64,000 nt of DNA from Halopiger goleimassiliensis (lineage in GTDB: Archaea > Halobacteriota > Halobacteria > Halobacteriales > Natrialbaceae). The translations under genes and the position numbers were made by a program. The first letter of the stretch is position 1. The number at the start of each line of letters is the position of its first letter. The stretch covers positions 2,890,339-2,954,338 of the forward strand of contig NZ_HG315690.1 of assembly GCF_000455345.1 (NCBI RefSeq), in the 5' to 3' direction. Shown here one piece after another: positions 43,549 to 52,543 of this stretch. The notes beneath the pieces were generated by a model that saw only the letters and a list, made by a program, of their open reading frames with translations, had not been told where the DNA came from and ran no database searches.

Positions 43549-43986
43549 GTGCCCACCGTCTGCGATACCCACATCGAGAACCGGTTTCGCGTCCAGCCAC
43601 ACCACGCGAACAACAACGGGACGCTCCACGGCGGCAACCTCATGAAGTGGCTCGACGAGGTCGGAGCCATGTCCGCGATGCGCTTCGCGGGCGAGACCTG
43701 CGTCACCGCGCGGGTGAACGAACTCGATTTCGAGCGGCCGATCGAGATCGGTGACACCGCGCTCGTCGAGGCCTACGTCTACGACGCCGGCCGAACGAGC
43801 GTCCACGTCGCGCTCCGGGCCTGGCGCGAGGAACCCCGTACCGGCGAGACGGAGAAGACGACCGAATCCTCCTTTACCTTCGTCGCGATCGACGCCGACG
43901 GCCGCCCCCAGCCGGTCCCCGACCTCAGCGTCGAGAGCGAGGAGGGCGAACGGTTGCGCGAGCGGGCGCTCGAGGCCGACTACTGA
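43549..43986 (+). CDS. Acyl-CoA thioesterase, hotdog fold
   Basis: Starting at GTG 43549 gives 145 residues. NNNGTLHGGNLMKWLDEVGAMSA is the hotdog-fold helix with the family's HGG turn, as in YciA/BFIT-type acyl-CoA hydrolases. CVTARVNELDFERPI and VEAYVYDAGRTSVHV form the beta sheet. The enzyme releases free fatty acids or short acids from CoA. It is convergent with the VapBC pair, and a long palindrome occupies the gap. Confidence 0.88.
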   Translation: MPTVCDTHIENRFRVQPHHANNNGTLHGGNLMKWLDEVGAMSAMRFAGETCVTARVNELDFERPIEIGDTALVEAYVYDAGRTSVHVALRAWREEPRTGETEKTTESSFTFVAIDADGRPQPVPDLSVESEEGERLRERALEADY

Positions 43987-44000
43987 TTGGGAGCGATCTT

Positions 44001-44080
44001 CTCATCCGGAGTACTGAACCGGCGCACCCACCATCCGGGCCGTGGGTGCGCCGGAACTGACGTACAGTAACCCGTATCAG
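44001..44080. repeat. Dispersed long palindrome, copy R3
   Basis: About 80 bases contain a perfect 13-bp stem, CCGGCGCACCCAC (44019-44031) with GTGGGTGCGCCGG (44042-44054), around a 10-base loop. The right flank GTACAGTAACCCGTATCAG matches R1 and R2. The repeat overlaps the stop codon of the PIN-domain gene, as R2 overlaps the stop of the histidine kinase. Confidence 0.75.
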
Positions 44081-44541
44081 GAGTCGCCGATTTCGTGGAA
44101 TCGATCGAGAACCTCGTCAGGGACCGGGTTGACGTAGCGAAACGATTCGCCGTCACAAAGCCGGTCGAAATCGCGATCGGTCGTCACGAGAACGTCGATA
44201 GCTGCCTGCCTCGCGAGAGCGATGTAGAAACAATCGTAGACGTCGTGATTCTTCTCGGCGCTGATTTCGTAGGCCTCGAGAACCGTGTCGTCGTCCACGT
44301 CGACGAACTCGAGTGGGTACTGAAGCAACGACGAAACGGCGTTTCTCGCCTCGTACGATTCGAATCCCAGGTCCTCGAGCACCCACTGAATCCGCAGCGG
44401 CAAATAGCCGAAGACGACGAGCGTGTCACCGCCGGTGAGCGAAGGCACGAGTTCGTCCGCGATGTAAGGATGGCCAGGATGATCGTCGACTAACTGTATC
44501 GCCAGCGCATTGAGATCCGGGAGGATACGGGTTTCGCCCAT
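44077..44541 (-). CDS. PIN-domain toxin (VapC-like ribonuclease)
   Basis: ATG 44541 gives 154 residues. The PIN metal-binding acids are seen in ILPDLNALAIQLV (Asp9), the central Glu/Asp region (HDVYDCFYIALA) and TTDRDFDRL. PIN toxins cleave specific RNAs and are held inactive by a partner antitoxin. The AbrB-type gene lies 1 base upstream on the same strand, the typical VapBC layout. The stop codon lies inside palindrome R3. Confidence 0.85.
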   Translation of the reverse strand: MGETRILPDLNALAIQLVDDHPGHPYIADELVPSLTGGDTLVVFGYLPLRIQWVLEDLGFESYEARNAVSSLLQYPLEFVDVDDDTVLEAYEISAEKNHDVYDCFYIALARQAAIDVLVTTDRDFDRLCDGESFRYVNPVPDEVLDRFHEIGDS

Positions 44542-44542
44542 G

Positions 44543-44791
44543 TTATCGGCCGCCAAACGTGGAGTCACCCGCGTCCCGGAACGCTTCCGAGCCCCACTCC
44601 TCGTCGCGAGTTACCGTCTCGAGGTCAGGGAGTTCCCGTACGAGCCGAATATCGCCACCTTCGCGAACGACCCTGAACTCGGTACCGTCCTCTAGATTGA
44701 GGTCGTCGCGAAGTGCTTTCGGAATCGTCAACCGCCCGCGATGATTGAGCTGTGCCGTCCCGTACTCCTCCTGATTTTCGGACCCACTCAT
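44543..44791 (-). CDS. AbrB/SpoVT-type antitoxin (VapB-like)
   Basis: ATG 44791 gives 82 residues. The swapped-hairpin AbrB domain is clear: YGTAQLNHRGRLTIPKALRDDLNLEDGTEFRVV. The C-terminal part should wrap around the PIN toxin. An upstream in-frame ATG at 44830 would start inside a set of ATCACC/GGTGAT half-sites, so I prefer the shorter form. The protein likely binds those sites and represses its own operon. Confidence 0.82.
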   Translation of the reverse strand: MSGSENQEEYGTAQLNHRGRLTIPKALRDDLNLEDGTEFRVVREGGDIRLVRELPDLETVTRDEEWGSEAFRDAGDSTFGGR

Positions 44792-44794
44792 GTG

Positions 44795-44842
44795 ATCACC
44801 CGTACGCGTGGTGATGGACTCGATCACCATAAACCGTGGTGA
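44795..44842 (-). promoter_or_regulatory. Candidate autoregulatory operator of the VapBC operon
   Basis: Two inverted repeats lie just upstream of the antitoxin start: ATCACC (44795-44800) with GGTGAT (44810-44815), and TCACC (44824-44828) with GGTGA (44838-44842). Half-site spacing is nearly equal in both, as expected for dimeric AbrB-type binding. Confidence 0.5.
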
Positions 44843-44872
44843 GAGGTTTAGTTCGATATCGGCCGTCGGGTA

Positions 44873-46027
44873 TCACTCGAGGACCAGCACGTACCGCGTC
44901 AGCGACCGGTGCACCCGGCGTTCGAACGCGGCCTCGAGCGTCCAGCCCGCGTCCCCCGCTTCGGCGGCCCACGAGCGATCGGCGATCACGACGGCCCGGG
45001 AGGCGACCCGGCGCGCTTGTGCGAGCGCGCCCGAGACGAGGTCCTCGAGCCGGTGGGTGTCGATCTTCGACTGGCGGCCGTAGGGTGCGTCGAAGACGAC
45101 GGCGTCGGCGGCGTCGTCGGCCAGCGGGAGTCGCGTCGCGTCGCCCCGACCCACGTGCCAGGATCCCCGCGGGACGCCCGTGGGCGAGGGGTCGTCGCGC
45201 TCGAGGAAGTGTCGCAGGTTCTCCCGCGCCCCCCGGACCATCTTCCCCTGGGCGTCCGTCCCGACGACGTCGGCCCCGACGAGGCCGGCCTCGACGAGGA
45301 CGCCGCCGGTGCCACACATCGGATCGAGGACGGTCCGTCCCGGCTGCGCACCCGCGACGTTCGCGACCGCCCGGGCGAGCAGCGGGTCCATGCTGCCGGG
45401 CTGGAAGAACGGTTTGTCCGTCGGCGCGCGGTCGCCGAAGTCGCGGACGCTCTCGGCCTCGAGCCAGCCCAGCGCACAGACGGAGACCCGCTCGCCGCGC
45501 GAGCGGTCGCCGACCGCTGTCACGTCGGCGGGGCCGTCCCCGTCACCGCTCGAGTCGGGGTCGTCGGACTCCTCGAGCGGCGTCACGAGGTCGCCGGTCG
45601 CCTCGTCGGCCGCGAGCGCGCCGCCGGACTCGAGTCGGCCCTCGGCGAACACCGCCCGGAGGACGTGATCCGGATCGTCGAGATCCACCGTGAATCCCCG
45701 GTCGACCAGTACGGAGCCGAGCGTCCGCTCCGCATCGGTCGTGCTGACGCCCGCGGAGCCGTGGACGTCCGTCGCCCGGACCGCAACCGACCCCTCGCGC
45801 TCGAGTGCCGCGGCCTCGAGCAACGCGCGGGCGCTGGCGACGTCGGCGTCCGTACGGCCGAGCAGCCGACTCGCCCGGTGCGTGTAGGCCAGTCCTCGAA
45901 CGCGCTCGGGAACGACGGCGTCCGCGACGGCGAGACCCGGCGCGATCCGCCGGACGCCGGTCGCGGCGCTTGCCGCCTCGCAGGCCGCGAACACGTCGTC
46001 CTCGCCGCCGAGTTCGAGCAGATACAC
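44873..46027 (-). CDS. trmG10: tRNA (guanine(10)-N2)-dimethyltransferase
   Basis: The 384-residue protein has an N-terminal THUMP-type RNA-binding region (about 1-160) and a Rossmann methyltransferase domain. The latter holds the SAM motif LDPMCGTGGVLVEAGLVGADVVGTD (about 238-262) and the catalytic N/D-PPY variant DAPYGRQSK (about 323-331). The archaeal enzyme methylates G10 of tRNA. An acidic insertion (about 155-175, SDDPDSSGDGDGP) separates the two parts and is probably disordered. Confidence 0.92.
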   Translation of the reverse strand: MYLLELGGEDDVFAACEAASAATGVRRIAPGLAVADAVVPERVRGLAYTHRASRLLGRTDADVASARALLEAAALEREGSVAVRATDVHGSAGVSTTDAERTLGSVLVDRGFTVDLDDPDHVLRAVFAEGRLESGGALAADEATGDLVTPLEESDDPDSSGDGDGPADVTAVGDRSRGERVSVCALGWLEAESVRDFGDRAPTDKPFFQPGSMDPLLARAVANVAGAQPGRTVLDPMCGTGGVLVEAGLVGADVVGTDAQGKMVRGARENLRHFLERDDPSPTGVPRGSWHVGRGDATRLPLADDAADAVVFDAPYGRQSKIDTHRLEDLVSGALAQARRVASRAVVIADRSWAAEAGDAGWTLEAAFERRVHRSLTRYVLVLE

Positions 46028-46206
46028 GTTCGATCCTCGCTCCGGCGCGGCTATCAGCCTACCGCTTTGCCGACCGCCGACCGACGGTCACGACGACGCC
46101 CCCGTCCCCGTGGCTGCCGGCAGCAACCATTTCCGTCCGCTCGTCGACCTTGCTGGCGAGGCGTGCGTCCCGTTTCCAGCCATCGCGGCCGGCCCGCTCG
46201 AGCGCG

Positions 46207-47289
46207 ATGAGCGGGGACGAGAACGGTCCGACGACTCGAGGGCAGCACCAGCACGAGGCCGACGCGCCGGCTTCGCAACCCGATCCGCTGGTCGGCGGCG
46301 ACTCGATCGCGGATCGGGCGTTACACTGGCTCTACCTCGACGGCGATCGGCGCGTGCTGTCCGGACTGCTCCTGGCCGGCGTCTTCGCCGCCTGCCTGCT
46401 GTTGATCGCCGCCGACCTGATCACGCCGGCGGCGGCGGGCGACGTCACCGCCATCGCCGCGGCGCTGATCGGCGGCATGCTGCCGTTCATCACGGTCGTC
46501 CTCGCGATCAACCAGCTGATCCTCTCGGAGGAGTTCGGCACGACGGGTGCCTTCTTCGAACGGCTCGAGGCGACTCGCGAGTACCGGCGGTCGATCGAGT
46601 CCCACACCGGCTACCGGCCGAGTCCGGTCGAGCCGTCCGAGTTCCTGCGAGTGCTGATCGAGTCGAAGCGGCGGACGGCACTCGGGCTGCGGAACGTCTG
46701 CCGGGACGCCACACCGGAGCTGCGCGACGCCGTCGACGACTACGTCTCGCTGACGGCTCCGCGCGACGAGGACGCTATCGAGACCCTCGAAGGAGCGACG
46801 TTCGGCACCTTCGACGTGATCGCCGTCATCGTCCACTACAACGATCCCTGGCAACTACAGGAGGTGCGCAAGCTCCGCGAGCACCACTCCCACGACCTCT
46901 CCGAGGCCGCCGAGAACCAGCTCGATCGCCTCGAGGAACTGCTCGGGGACATCCACGTCGCCCGCCAGTACTTCAAGACTGTACATATGCAGCAGGAGCT
47001 GGCGGACCTCTCGAAGATCCTGCTGTACGTCGGCTTCCCGACCCTGCTGGGCGGCTCGTTCGTCATCGTCGGCTACGGCAACCTGCTGGCGCTCGAGTTC
47101 CACCCCTGGGTCTACGTGGCGGTCGTCTCGGTCACCATCACGGCGCTGTTCAGCCCGTTCGCCGTACTGCTGGCCTACGTGCTCCGGATCGCGACCATCG
47201 CCCGGCGGACGGCCGCCGACTTCGGCCCGTTCGTCCTGCAGCAACAGCTCCCCCGGGAGGACCTCGAGACGAGCGACATCGACCAGTAG
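46207..47289 (+). CDS. Membrane protein with cytoplasmic helical domain
   Basis: ATG 46207 gives 360 residues. Two helices (about 52-72 and 78-100) are followed by a largely helical soluble segment (about 105-265) and two more helices (about 275-298 and 303-330). The soluble part contains HYNDPWQLQEVRKLREHHSHD. No channel, kinase or transporter motif is recognised. It is divergent from trmG10. Confidence 0.7.
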   Translation: MSGDENGPTTRGQHQHEADAPASQPDPLVGGDSIADRALHWLYLDGDRRVLSGLLLAGVFAACLLLIAADLITPAAAGDVTAIAAALIGGMLPFITVVLAINQLILSEEFGTTGAFFERLEATREYRRSIESHTGYRPSPVEPSEFLRVLIESKRRTALGLRNVCRDATPELRDAVDDYVSLTAPRDEDAIETLEGATFGTFDVIAVIVHYNDPWQLQEVRKLREHHSHDLSEAAENQLDRLEELLGDIHVARQYFKTVHMQQELADLSKILLYVGFPTLLGGSFVIVGYGNLLALEFHPWVYVAVVSVTITALFSPFAVLLAYVLRIATIARRTAADFGPFVLQQQLPREDLETSDIDQ

Positions 47290-47366
47290 CGCTCGTGAAC
47301 CGCCTCGGGGTCCAGCCCCGAGGCACTCGGCCTGCTCCTCCTGTAGACGCCGTCGTCGTAGCGGGC

Positions 47367-47870
47367 TCAGACGCCCTCATCGTAGCGCGCGCTCAGCCGT
47401 TCGGTCGCGAGCAGGAGTTCGTGGCCGAGGACCAGGACGACCACGGCGACGAGGATCAGCGCGCCCTCGAACGGCGACGGGAGCAATCCGAGCGAGACGA
47501 TCAGCGTCGTCGCACACGCCGGCGGGTGGCGGGTTTCCGTGACGAGCATGCCCCCGGCCGTCAGCGTCGTCGCGAGGACGCCGCTGGCCGCGAGGCGCAG
47601 TCCGTCGAGCGAGGCAGGCGCGGTCGCCGCCGTCATGGAGACGTCGCCGGCGAGCAGGTGATAGGCGAGCAAGCCGGCGACGACGCCGATCGCGTGGCCG
47701 CCGATCACCCGGCGGGGCGACGCCGCGTCGCTATCTTGGAAGAGCGCGAGCACGAACGCCGACGGGCCGAGACTGGGAAACAGCATCGGCAATCCCGAGA
47801 GCCAGGCGAGCCCCGCCGTCGTCGAGAGCAAGAGCCCGGTGTGAAGCGTCGTCCCCAACCGATCGTCCAT
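47367..47870 (-). CDS. HPP-family integral membrane protein
   Basis: The 167-residue protein has four to five transmembrane helices. Its family motifs are SLGPSAFVLALF near residue 33 and ETRHPPACATTLIVSLG near residue 111, the His-Pro-Pro that names the family. Related proteins are linked to nitrite transport in plants and cyanobacteria; the haloarchaeal role is unproven. Several neighbours on the same strand (UspA, M50) may share transcription. Confidence 0.82.
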   Translation of the reverse strand: MDDRLGTTLHTGLLLSTTAGLAWLSGLPMLFPSLGPSAFVLALFQDSDAASPRRVIGGHAIGVVAGLLAYHLLAGDVSMTAATAPASLDGLRLAASGVLATTLTAGGMLVTETRHPPACATTLIVSLGLLPSPFEGALILVAVVVLVLGHELLLATERLSARYDEGV

Positions 47871-47958
47871 GGCTGGAGGTTCCGGTTCGCAGGGAAAACG
47901 TCCGCGGTTTCGCGCGCCGATTGCCGCCGCCCGATCGCCGGGGGCTCGCCGGCGACGG

Positions 47959-48366
47959 TCACTCCGGAGCCGGAACGATCGTCACCGGCACCGACGACCG
48001 GCGCGTGACCGCTTCGGCGACGCTACCGAGCAACATCCGGGAGACGCCGGAGCGACCCTCGCTTCCCATCACGATCCCGTCGACGCCCTCGGCGTGGGCG
48101 TACTCGAGGATCGCGTCGGCCGCCGTTCCCCCGAGCAGTTCCGTCTCGACGGTCCGGTCGACCTCGGCGGCGATCGCGCTGGCGTCTTCGAAGATGTCGA
48201 TCTCGGCCGCGTCGTCGGCCGTCGGCGTTCCGCCGTAGCCCGCCTCGAGGTCGTCGACGACGTGGACCACCGTCACGTCGGCGTCGGGAAACGCCGACAG
48301 CGCGTGCTCGAGGGCCGCTCGAGCGGTCGCGGAGTCGTCCATCGGGACGAGCAATTCGCGGGACAT
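47959..48366 (-). CDS. Universal stress protein UspA family
   Basis: ATG 48366 gives 135 residues. The fold begins ELLVPMDDSATARAALEHAL and ends with the ATP-binding loop GSEGRSGVSRMLLGSVAEAVTRRSSVPVTIV, the G-2x-G-9x-G(S/T) pattern. It is therefore an ATP-binding UspA protein. The larger frame upstream to 48618 adds unlike sequence. Its function in stress is inferred from the family. Confidence 0.92.
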   Translation of the reverse strand: MSRELLVPMDDSATARAALEHALSAFPDADVTVVHVVDDLEAGYGGTPTADDAAEIDIFEDASAIAAEVDRTVETELLGGTAADAILEYAHAEGVDGIVMGSEGRSGVSRMLLGSVAEAVTRRSSVPVTIVPAPE

Positions 48367-48404
48367 GGGTTCGACTACGGGGCGAACGTACATCTCCGTT
48401 GGGC

Positions 48405-50180
48405 TCAGGACCCGAGGAGCATCGGCCCGAACACCGTCGTCACCACTGCGAGTGCGACGACGCCGCTGAGCAACGCCGTCCCGGCCGTTGCGACCCGTCC
48501 CGGAGACGGTACTGACAGTCTCGCGGCGATCGCTTCGGCGGCCGTCCGAACGAGGCGGCCGCCGTCGAGCGGATAGACCGGCAGACAGTTGAAGACGCCG
48601 ACGAGGAGACTGATCCACCCGGTCCAGAAGAGGACGGTCGCGGCCGGGAGAACGAGACCCCCGACGACCGAGAGCGGTCCCGTCACCGTGTAGAAGTTCG
48701 GAACTGCGCCGACGAATCCGCCGAAGTTCTCCGCGAAGAGTCCGATCGATCCCGCGACGGGCAGGACGGTAACCCCGAGGAACCGATCGAGTACCGTCCC
48801 CGTCAGCGGAACGCCCCCGCCGCTGACGACGGCGAGGTGTTCCGCGGCCGGATAGGGGTCGACGCCCAGATCCGAGAGCGCGAGGCCGCCGATGCCGGCC
48901 TGCGGGACGACGCCGAGATACGCCCCGTTACCGTTCGGGGACGCGCCGAGCGATACCCGGAACTCCTCGAGGTGCCCGGACGTGTAGAACTCGACGCCGA
49001 CGGTCTCCCCGGCCGTGGCGTTCTCGAGGGTCGCAAACAGTCCCTCGTGGCCGTACACGCGGTCGCCGTCGATCGCGGTGACGACGCCCGGGTCGCCCGC
49101 CGGTGCCCCCGCCCGTGCGAGCGGCCCGTCCGCGACGACTTCGGCGACGGCTGCGCCGCCGACCAGGGTCTCGGATCGCTCCCGGCCGTCAGCGTCCCGA
49201 AGCGTCACCGGAACGGCCGGTGCCGAGGCGTTCTCGAGCGCGGCCCGGAACGCCGGGGTCGTCCGTACGGGCGTCCCGTCGACCGCGTCGATCCTGGACC
49301 CCACCGCGAACGCGTTCGGACCGCCGTCGGGTGCGCCGGTGACCACGACCGACGGCTCGAGCGAGACCGACTCCCCGTCGGCCAGCTCGACGGTGACGGG
49401 ACCGTCGCCGTCGGCGACGGCCGCCCGGACGTCGTCCGCGTCCTCGATCGGCGTCCCGTCGACGGCGGTGAGTACGTCGCCCCGCTCGAGGGACGCCTCG
49501 TCGGCCGGCGTGCCGGGAAGGACGCCGCCGACGGCCAGCCCGGGGACGACGGCGATCGACGTCGCGGCGAGGGCGACGAGCAACAGCGTACAGGCCACCG
49601 CGAGGACGAGATTGCTCGAGACGCCCGCGGCGTAGATCCGGTGCTGGCTCGCCGTCGACGTCTCCCGTTCGTTGCCGTCCATGTCGACGTACGCGCCGAA
49701 CGGGAGAAGGGTGAGGAAGATCATCCCCATCGACGCCACGTCGACGCCCTCCACGCGACCGAGCAGCGCGTGACCGACCTCGTGGACGGCGACGCCGACG
49801 AACAGCCCGAAGACGATCTCGGGAGCGGCCGCGAGCGGCAGGAAATCGTTGACGCCTGGCACTGCGACGACGTTGTGCGGCTGGTTGACCGCGCTGGCCG
49901 TATCCCGCGTCACTGCCAGGACGGCAGCCGTCAGCACCAGCACCAGCGACAGCACGAGCAGGCCGTACGCGACGACGACCCCCACGTCGACCAGCCGTCG
50001 CCAGAGCCGTCGGCGAGCGGCGAGGCGCTCGAGGGCGGCCGGAACCGTCCGCCGCTCCAGGGTCACGACCGGGCCGCTGACGGAAACCCACGACGGAAGG
50101 GCACCTCGCGCGGCCAACGCCATCACGCCGAGCGTGTAGACGAGGAGGCCGACCCCGATCGCAAGCAGGGTCTCGGTCAT
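48405..50180 (-). CDS. Site-2 protease family intramembrane metalloprotease with PDZ domains
   Basis: The 591-residue protein is a multi-pass M50 peptidase. The zinc motif HEVGH lies at 133-137 in a membrane helix. The third ligand is in NCLPVYPLDGGR near residue 542. Two PDZ-like domains lie between (about 215-285 and 300-410, GGVLPGTPADEASLERGDVLTAV and ARAGAPAGDPGVVTAIDG). Such enzymes cut transmembrane substrates in regulated signalling. The substrate is unknown. Confidence 0.92.
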   Translation of the reverse strand: MTETLLAIGVGLLVYTLGVMALAARGALPSWVSVSGPVVTLERRTVPAALERLAARRRLWRRLVDVGVVVAYGLLVLSLVLVLTAAVLAVTRDTASAVNQPHNVVAVPGVNDFLPLAAAPEIVFGLFVGVAVHEVGHALLGRVEGVDVASMGMIFLTLLPFGAYVDMDGNERETSTASQHRIYAAGVSSNLVLAVACTLLLVALAATSIAVVPGLAVGGVLPGTPADEASLERGDVLTAVDGTPIEDADDVRAAVADGDGPVTVELADGESVSLEPSVVVTGAPDGGPNAFAVGSRIDAVDGTPVRTTPAFRAALENASAPAVPVTLRDADGRERSETLVGGAAVAEVVADGPLARAGAPAGDPGVVTAIDGDRVYGHEGLFATLENATAGETVGVEFYTSGHLEEFRVSLGASPNGNGAYLGVVPQAGIGGLALSDLGVDPYPAAEHLAVVSGGGVPLTGTVLDRFLGVTVLPVAGSIGLFAENFGGFVGAVPNFYTVTGPLSVVGGLVLPAATVLFWTGWISLLVGVFNCLPVYPLDGGRLVRTAAEAIAARLSVPSPGRVATAGTALLSGVVALAVVTTVFGPMLLGS

Positions 50181-50348
50181 CCACGAGTCCCCCGGCTACG
50201 GCCGACCGACCGGCCCGCAACGCTCCACGTCACCGGTCGTCGTTCTCCGTTCATCCGTCGTCTTCGTCGAACTCGTCCCGGACGGTACATAAATTAACAG
50301 AATACGAACGGTTCGCCGGGCGACCGTCCCCGACCGACACGCCGGTCC

Positions 50349-51515
50349 TCAGATCGGATCGTCGACCTCGAGAGCGGCCTCGAGGCGGTCGCGTTCCTCC
50401 CGCAGGCGCTCGAGTTCGTCCGCGACGCGGCCGTCCGCCAGGCGTTCTCGCTCGTCCGGGGACAGCTGAGCGACCGCTTGGGCCGCCGTCTGGAGGCGAT
50501 CGAAGTCGTCGTCGTAGGTCCGCCGACGGACCGCACGCAGGGCCTCGACGACGTCGTCGTCCGCGACGCGTTCGACGAACGGGCGCAGTTCGCGGGTGCG
50601 CCGGCGGAGGACGCCGGCGGGGCCGGGCGGCCAGTCGACGGTCAACGCGTCGGCGTCGATACCGTCGAGGTAGGTCTGCTGGGTCGCCACGCGGCGCTTG
50701 AGCACGTCGGCGTCCGCGACGTAGTGCGAGAGCTTCGACCGGGAGTAGTCGGCGAACTCGAGCAGTTCCGGGATCGTGTGCTCGCCGTCGGGGCTGTCCC
50801 GGACGTACTCGCGCAGGTCCGCCGGCGGTCGCGCGAAGTCGACGAACGGGTACCACCGACTGCGTTCGAGCAGGTCGAACACCTCCCGGGCCGAGGCTTC
50901 GAGACGGTAGTCAGAAAAGGCCTCGCGGATCGCCTCGTTGTAGCGCTCGATCGGCTCGCGAAGGTCCGCGACCGGGGCGTCTAGATCCGCCGTTGCGAGT
51001 TCGAGCAGCCGTTCGCGCTCGTCGATCTCGTCGCCGACCTCTCGCAGGCGGACGGACGCAGCCTTCCGGGCCTCCGCGAGCGCCTCGCGGGCGTCCTCGC
51101 GGTCCTCGAGCAGGTCGGCGTACCGCGATGCGGGCTCGAGGGCGTCGTGGGCCGCCTCGAAGTCCGACTCGCTGAGGCGGCGCTTGTCGATGGCGTCCAG
51201 GGCGTCCTCGAAGGCCTCTCGATCCCGGAGGTCGTCGGGCAGGTTCTCGACCAGGGTCGCGAACTGGCCCTCGAGTTCCACGTAGGCCTTGAAGTTCTCC
51301 CGGCCGGTACCGGTCGCCCGGTCGACGTAGTCCTCGAGCAGCGTCGTCGCCGATCGGTAGGCCTCGGCCGTCCGTTCGACGGTCTCCCGGCCGTGGTCGT
51401 CGATTCGCTCCTCGATGCGTTCGAATCGGCCGCGGGCGGCCTCGAGGCGCTCGAGCGGCGTCGCGTCCGGGCCGTCCGTCTCGTCGGCCGCGGGGGAGTG
51501 GACGCGTTCGCTCAT
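50349..51515 (-). CDS. Conserved haloarchaeal coiled-coil protein
   Basis: ATG 51515 gives 388 residues. It is almost entirely charged helix: heptad-like stretches at about 20-100, 130-190 and 330-385 ([19 protein letters not shown]). The middle (about 220-270) is more globular ([20 protein letters not shown]). There is no membrane segment. It overlaps the hisI stop by four bases (51512-51515), so the two are translationally coupled. The family occurs in haloarchaea but its function is not known. Confidence 0.72.
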   Translation of the reverse strand: MSERVHSPAADETDGPDATPLERLEAARGRFERIEERIDDHGRETVERTAEAYRSATTLLEDYVDRATGTGRENFKAYVELEGQFATLVENLPDDLRDREAFEDALDAIDKRRLSESDFEAAHDALEPASRYADLLEDREDAREALAEARKAASVRLREVGDEIDERERLLELATADLDAPVADLREPIERYNEAIREAFSDYRLEASAREVFDLLERSRWYPFVDFARPPADLREYVRDSPDGEHTIPELLEFADYSRSKLSHYVADADVLKRRVATQQTYLDGIDADALTVDWPPGPAGVLRRRTRELRPFVERVADDDVVEALRAVRRRTYDDDFDRLQTAAQAVAQLSPDERERLADGRVADELERLREERDRLEAALEVDDPI

Positions 51516-51880
51516 TCGTAGACGGCGTCGGGATCGAACACTTGCTCGCCCACGTCTTCCCCGTCGATCGTCCGGTAGAAACACGACCGGCGGCCGGTGT
51601 GACACGCGCCACCCTCCTGATCGACCAGGTAGAGGAGGGTATCGGCGTCGCAGTCCACCCGCACTTCGTCGACGTGCTGGACGTGACCGCTCGTCTTGCC
51701 TTTCTGCCACAACTCGTCCCGGCTCCGGGAGTAGTAGTGAGCCAGTCCGGTCTCGCGGGTTCGCTCGAGGGCCTCTGGGGAGACGTAGGCGAGCATCAGG
51801 ACCTCGCCCGTCTCGGCGTCCTGTGCGACGGCGGGGACCAGGCCGTCCTCGCCGAAGTCGACCGCAACGGCGTCGTCCAT
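51512..51880 (-). CDS. hisI: Phosphoribosyl-AMP cyclohydrolase
   Basis: The 122-residue single-domain enzyme opens the purine ring in step three of histidine synthesis. [18 protein letters not shown], then [20 protein letters not shown], and [27 protein letters not shown] supply the zinc Cys and magnesium Asp ligands. The separate hisE (pyrophosphohydrolase) is not fused. ATG 51880 is the natural start. Confidence 0.96.
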   Translation of the reverse strand: MDDAVAVDFGEDGLVPAVAQDAETGEVLMLAYVSPEALERTRETGLAHYYSRSRDELWQKGKTSGHVQHVDEVRVDCDADTLLYLVDQEGGACHTGRRSCFYRTIDGEDVGEQVFDPDAVYE

Positions 51881-52133
51881 AGTCGACCGATCGTTCGTCG
51901 GAGCGATAGGTCTTTTGCCGCTGGCACGGTGGCCGGGACCGACCGCGGTCGCAGTGGCGAGTTCGAGACGCCCGTGGTCGACTTCTGAACCCGTCATCGA
52001 ACGGTTCACACAGGAACCACGACGCGGAATTCGTCTCGAGTTCGGCACGCGCGTCAGCGGGGATCATGGAACGAACGTGCTACGGTCACCACAGGTGTTT
52101 TGTGAGCCACTCCGGTAGCTAGCGATAGCCACA

Positions 52134-52529
52134 GTGAAGGCAGAATCAGCGGGGGACCGAGACCGGGCGCGGCTGCGGCTCTTTCGGCGACCGTATTCGG
52201 AACTGGTAGTCGCGATTCTCGTAACGGGGGCGTTCTACGTCGACCGATGGGGAGGATCACCCCCCGCAGTACCGGACCCGGCGACGACCGCGGTGGTCGT
52301 CGTTCTCGGCCTCGCCGTCGGCTTCGTTTCGGCCGTCACCAGCGATACCGGAGACGGTCGACGGGTGACCCGCCGGCACGTCATCGGCTTCCTCGTTGTC
52401 GCCGCGATCGCCGTTTCCCTCCCGCCGGTCGACACCCCCGCAGTCGTCGATATCGGCCTGCTCGCCGCGGTCTGGGGTGCGGCCGGCGGAAGCGTCGCGA
52501 CGTCGGTGCGCGACGGTACCGATCAGTAA
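52134..52529 (+). CDS. Four-helix membrane protein convergent with the halocin-like gene
   Basis: GTG 52134 gives 131 residues with four hydrophobic helices (about 22-38, 48-68, 82-100 and 103-122) and charged termini. No motif is recognised. Its stop is 14 bases from the stop of the cysteine-rich precursor on the other strand. It could be unrelated or serve immunity, but nothing in the sequence decides this. Confidence 0.6.
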   Translation: MKAESAGDRDRARLRLFRRPYSELVVAILVTGAFYVDRWGGSPPAVPDPATTAVVVVLGLAVGFVSAVTSDTGDGRRVTRRHVIGFLVVAAIAVSLPPVDTPAVVDIGLLAAVWGAAGGSVATSVRDGTDQ

Positions 52530-52543
52530 CCGGTGATCCTGCG

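Noticed and set aside
5703-44080. CRISPR interpretation of the dispersed palindromes
   Set aside because: The copies are kilobases apart, not regularly spaced, and have no spacers or cas genes.
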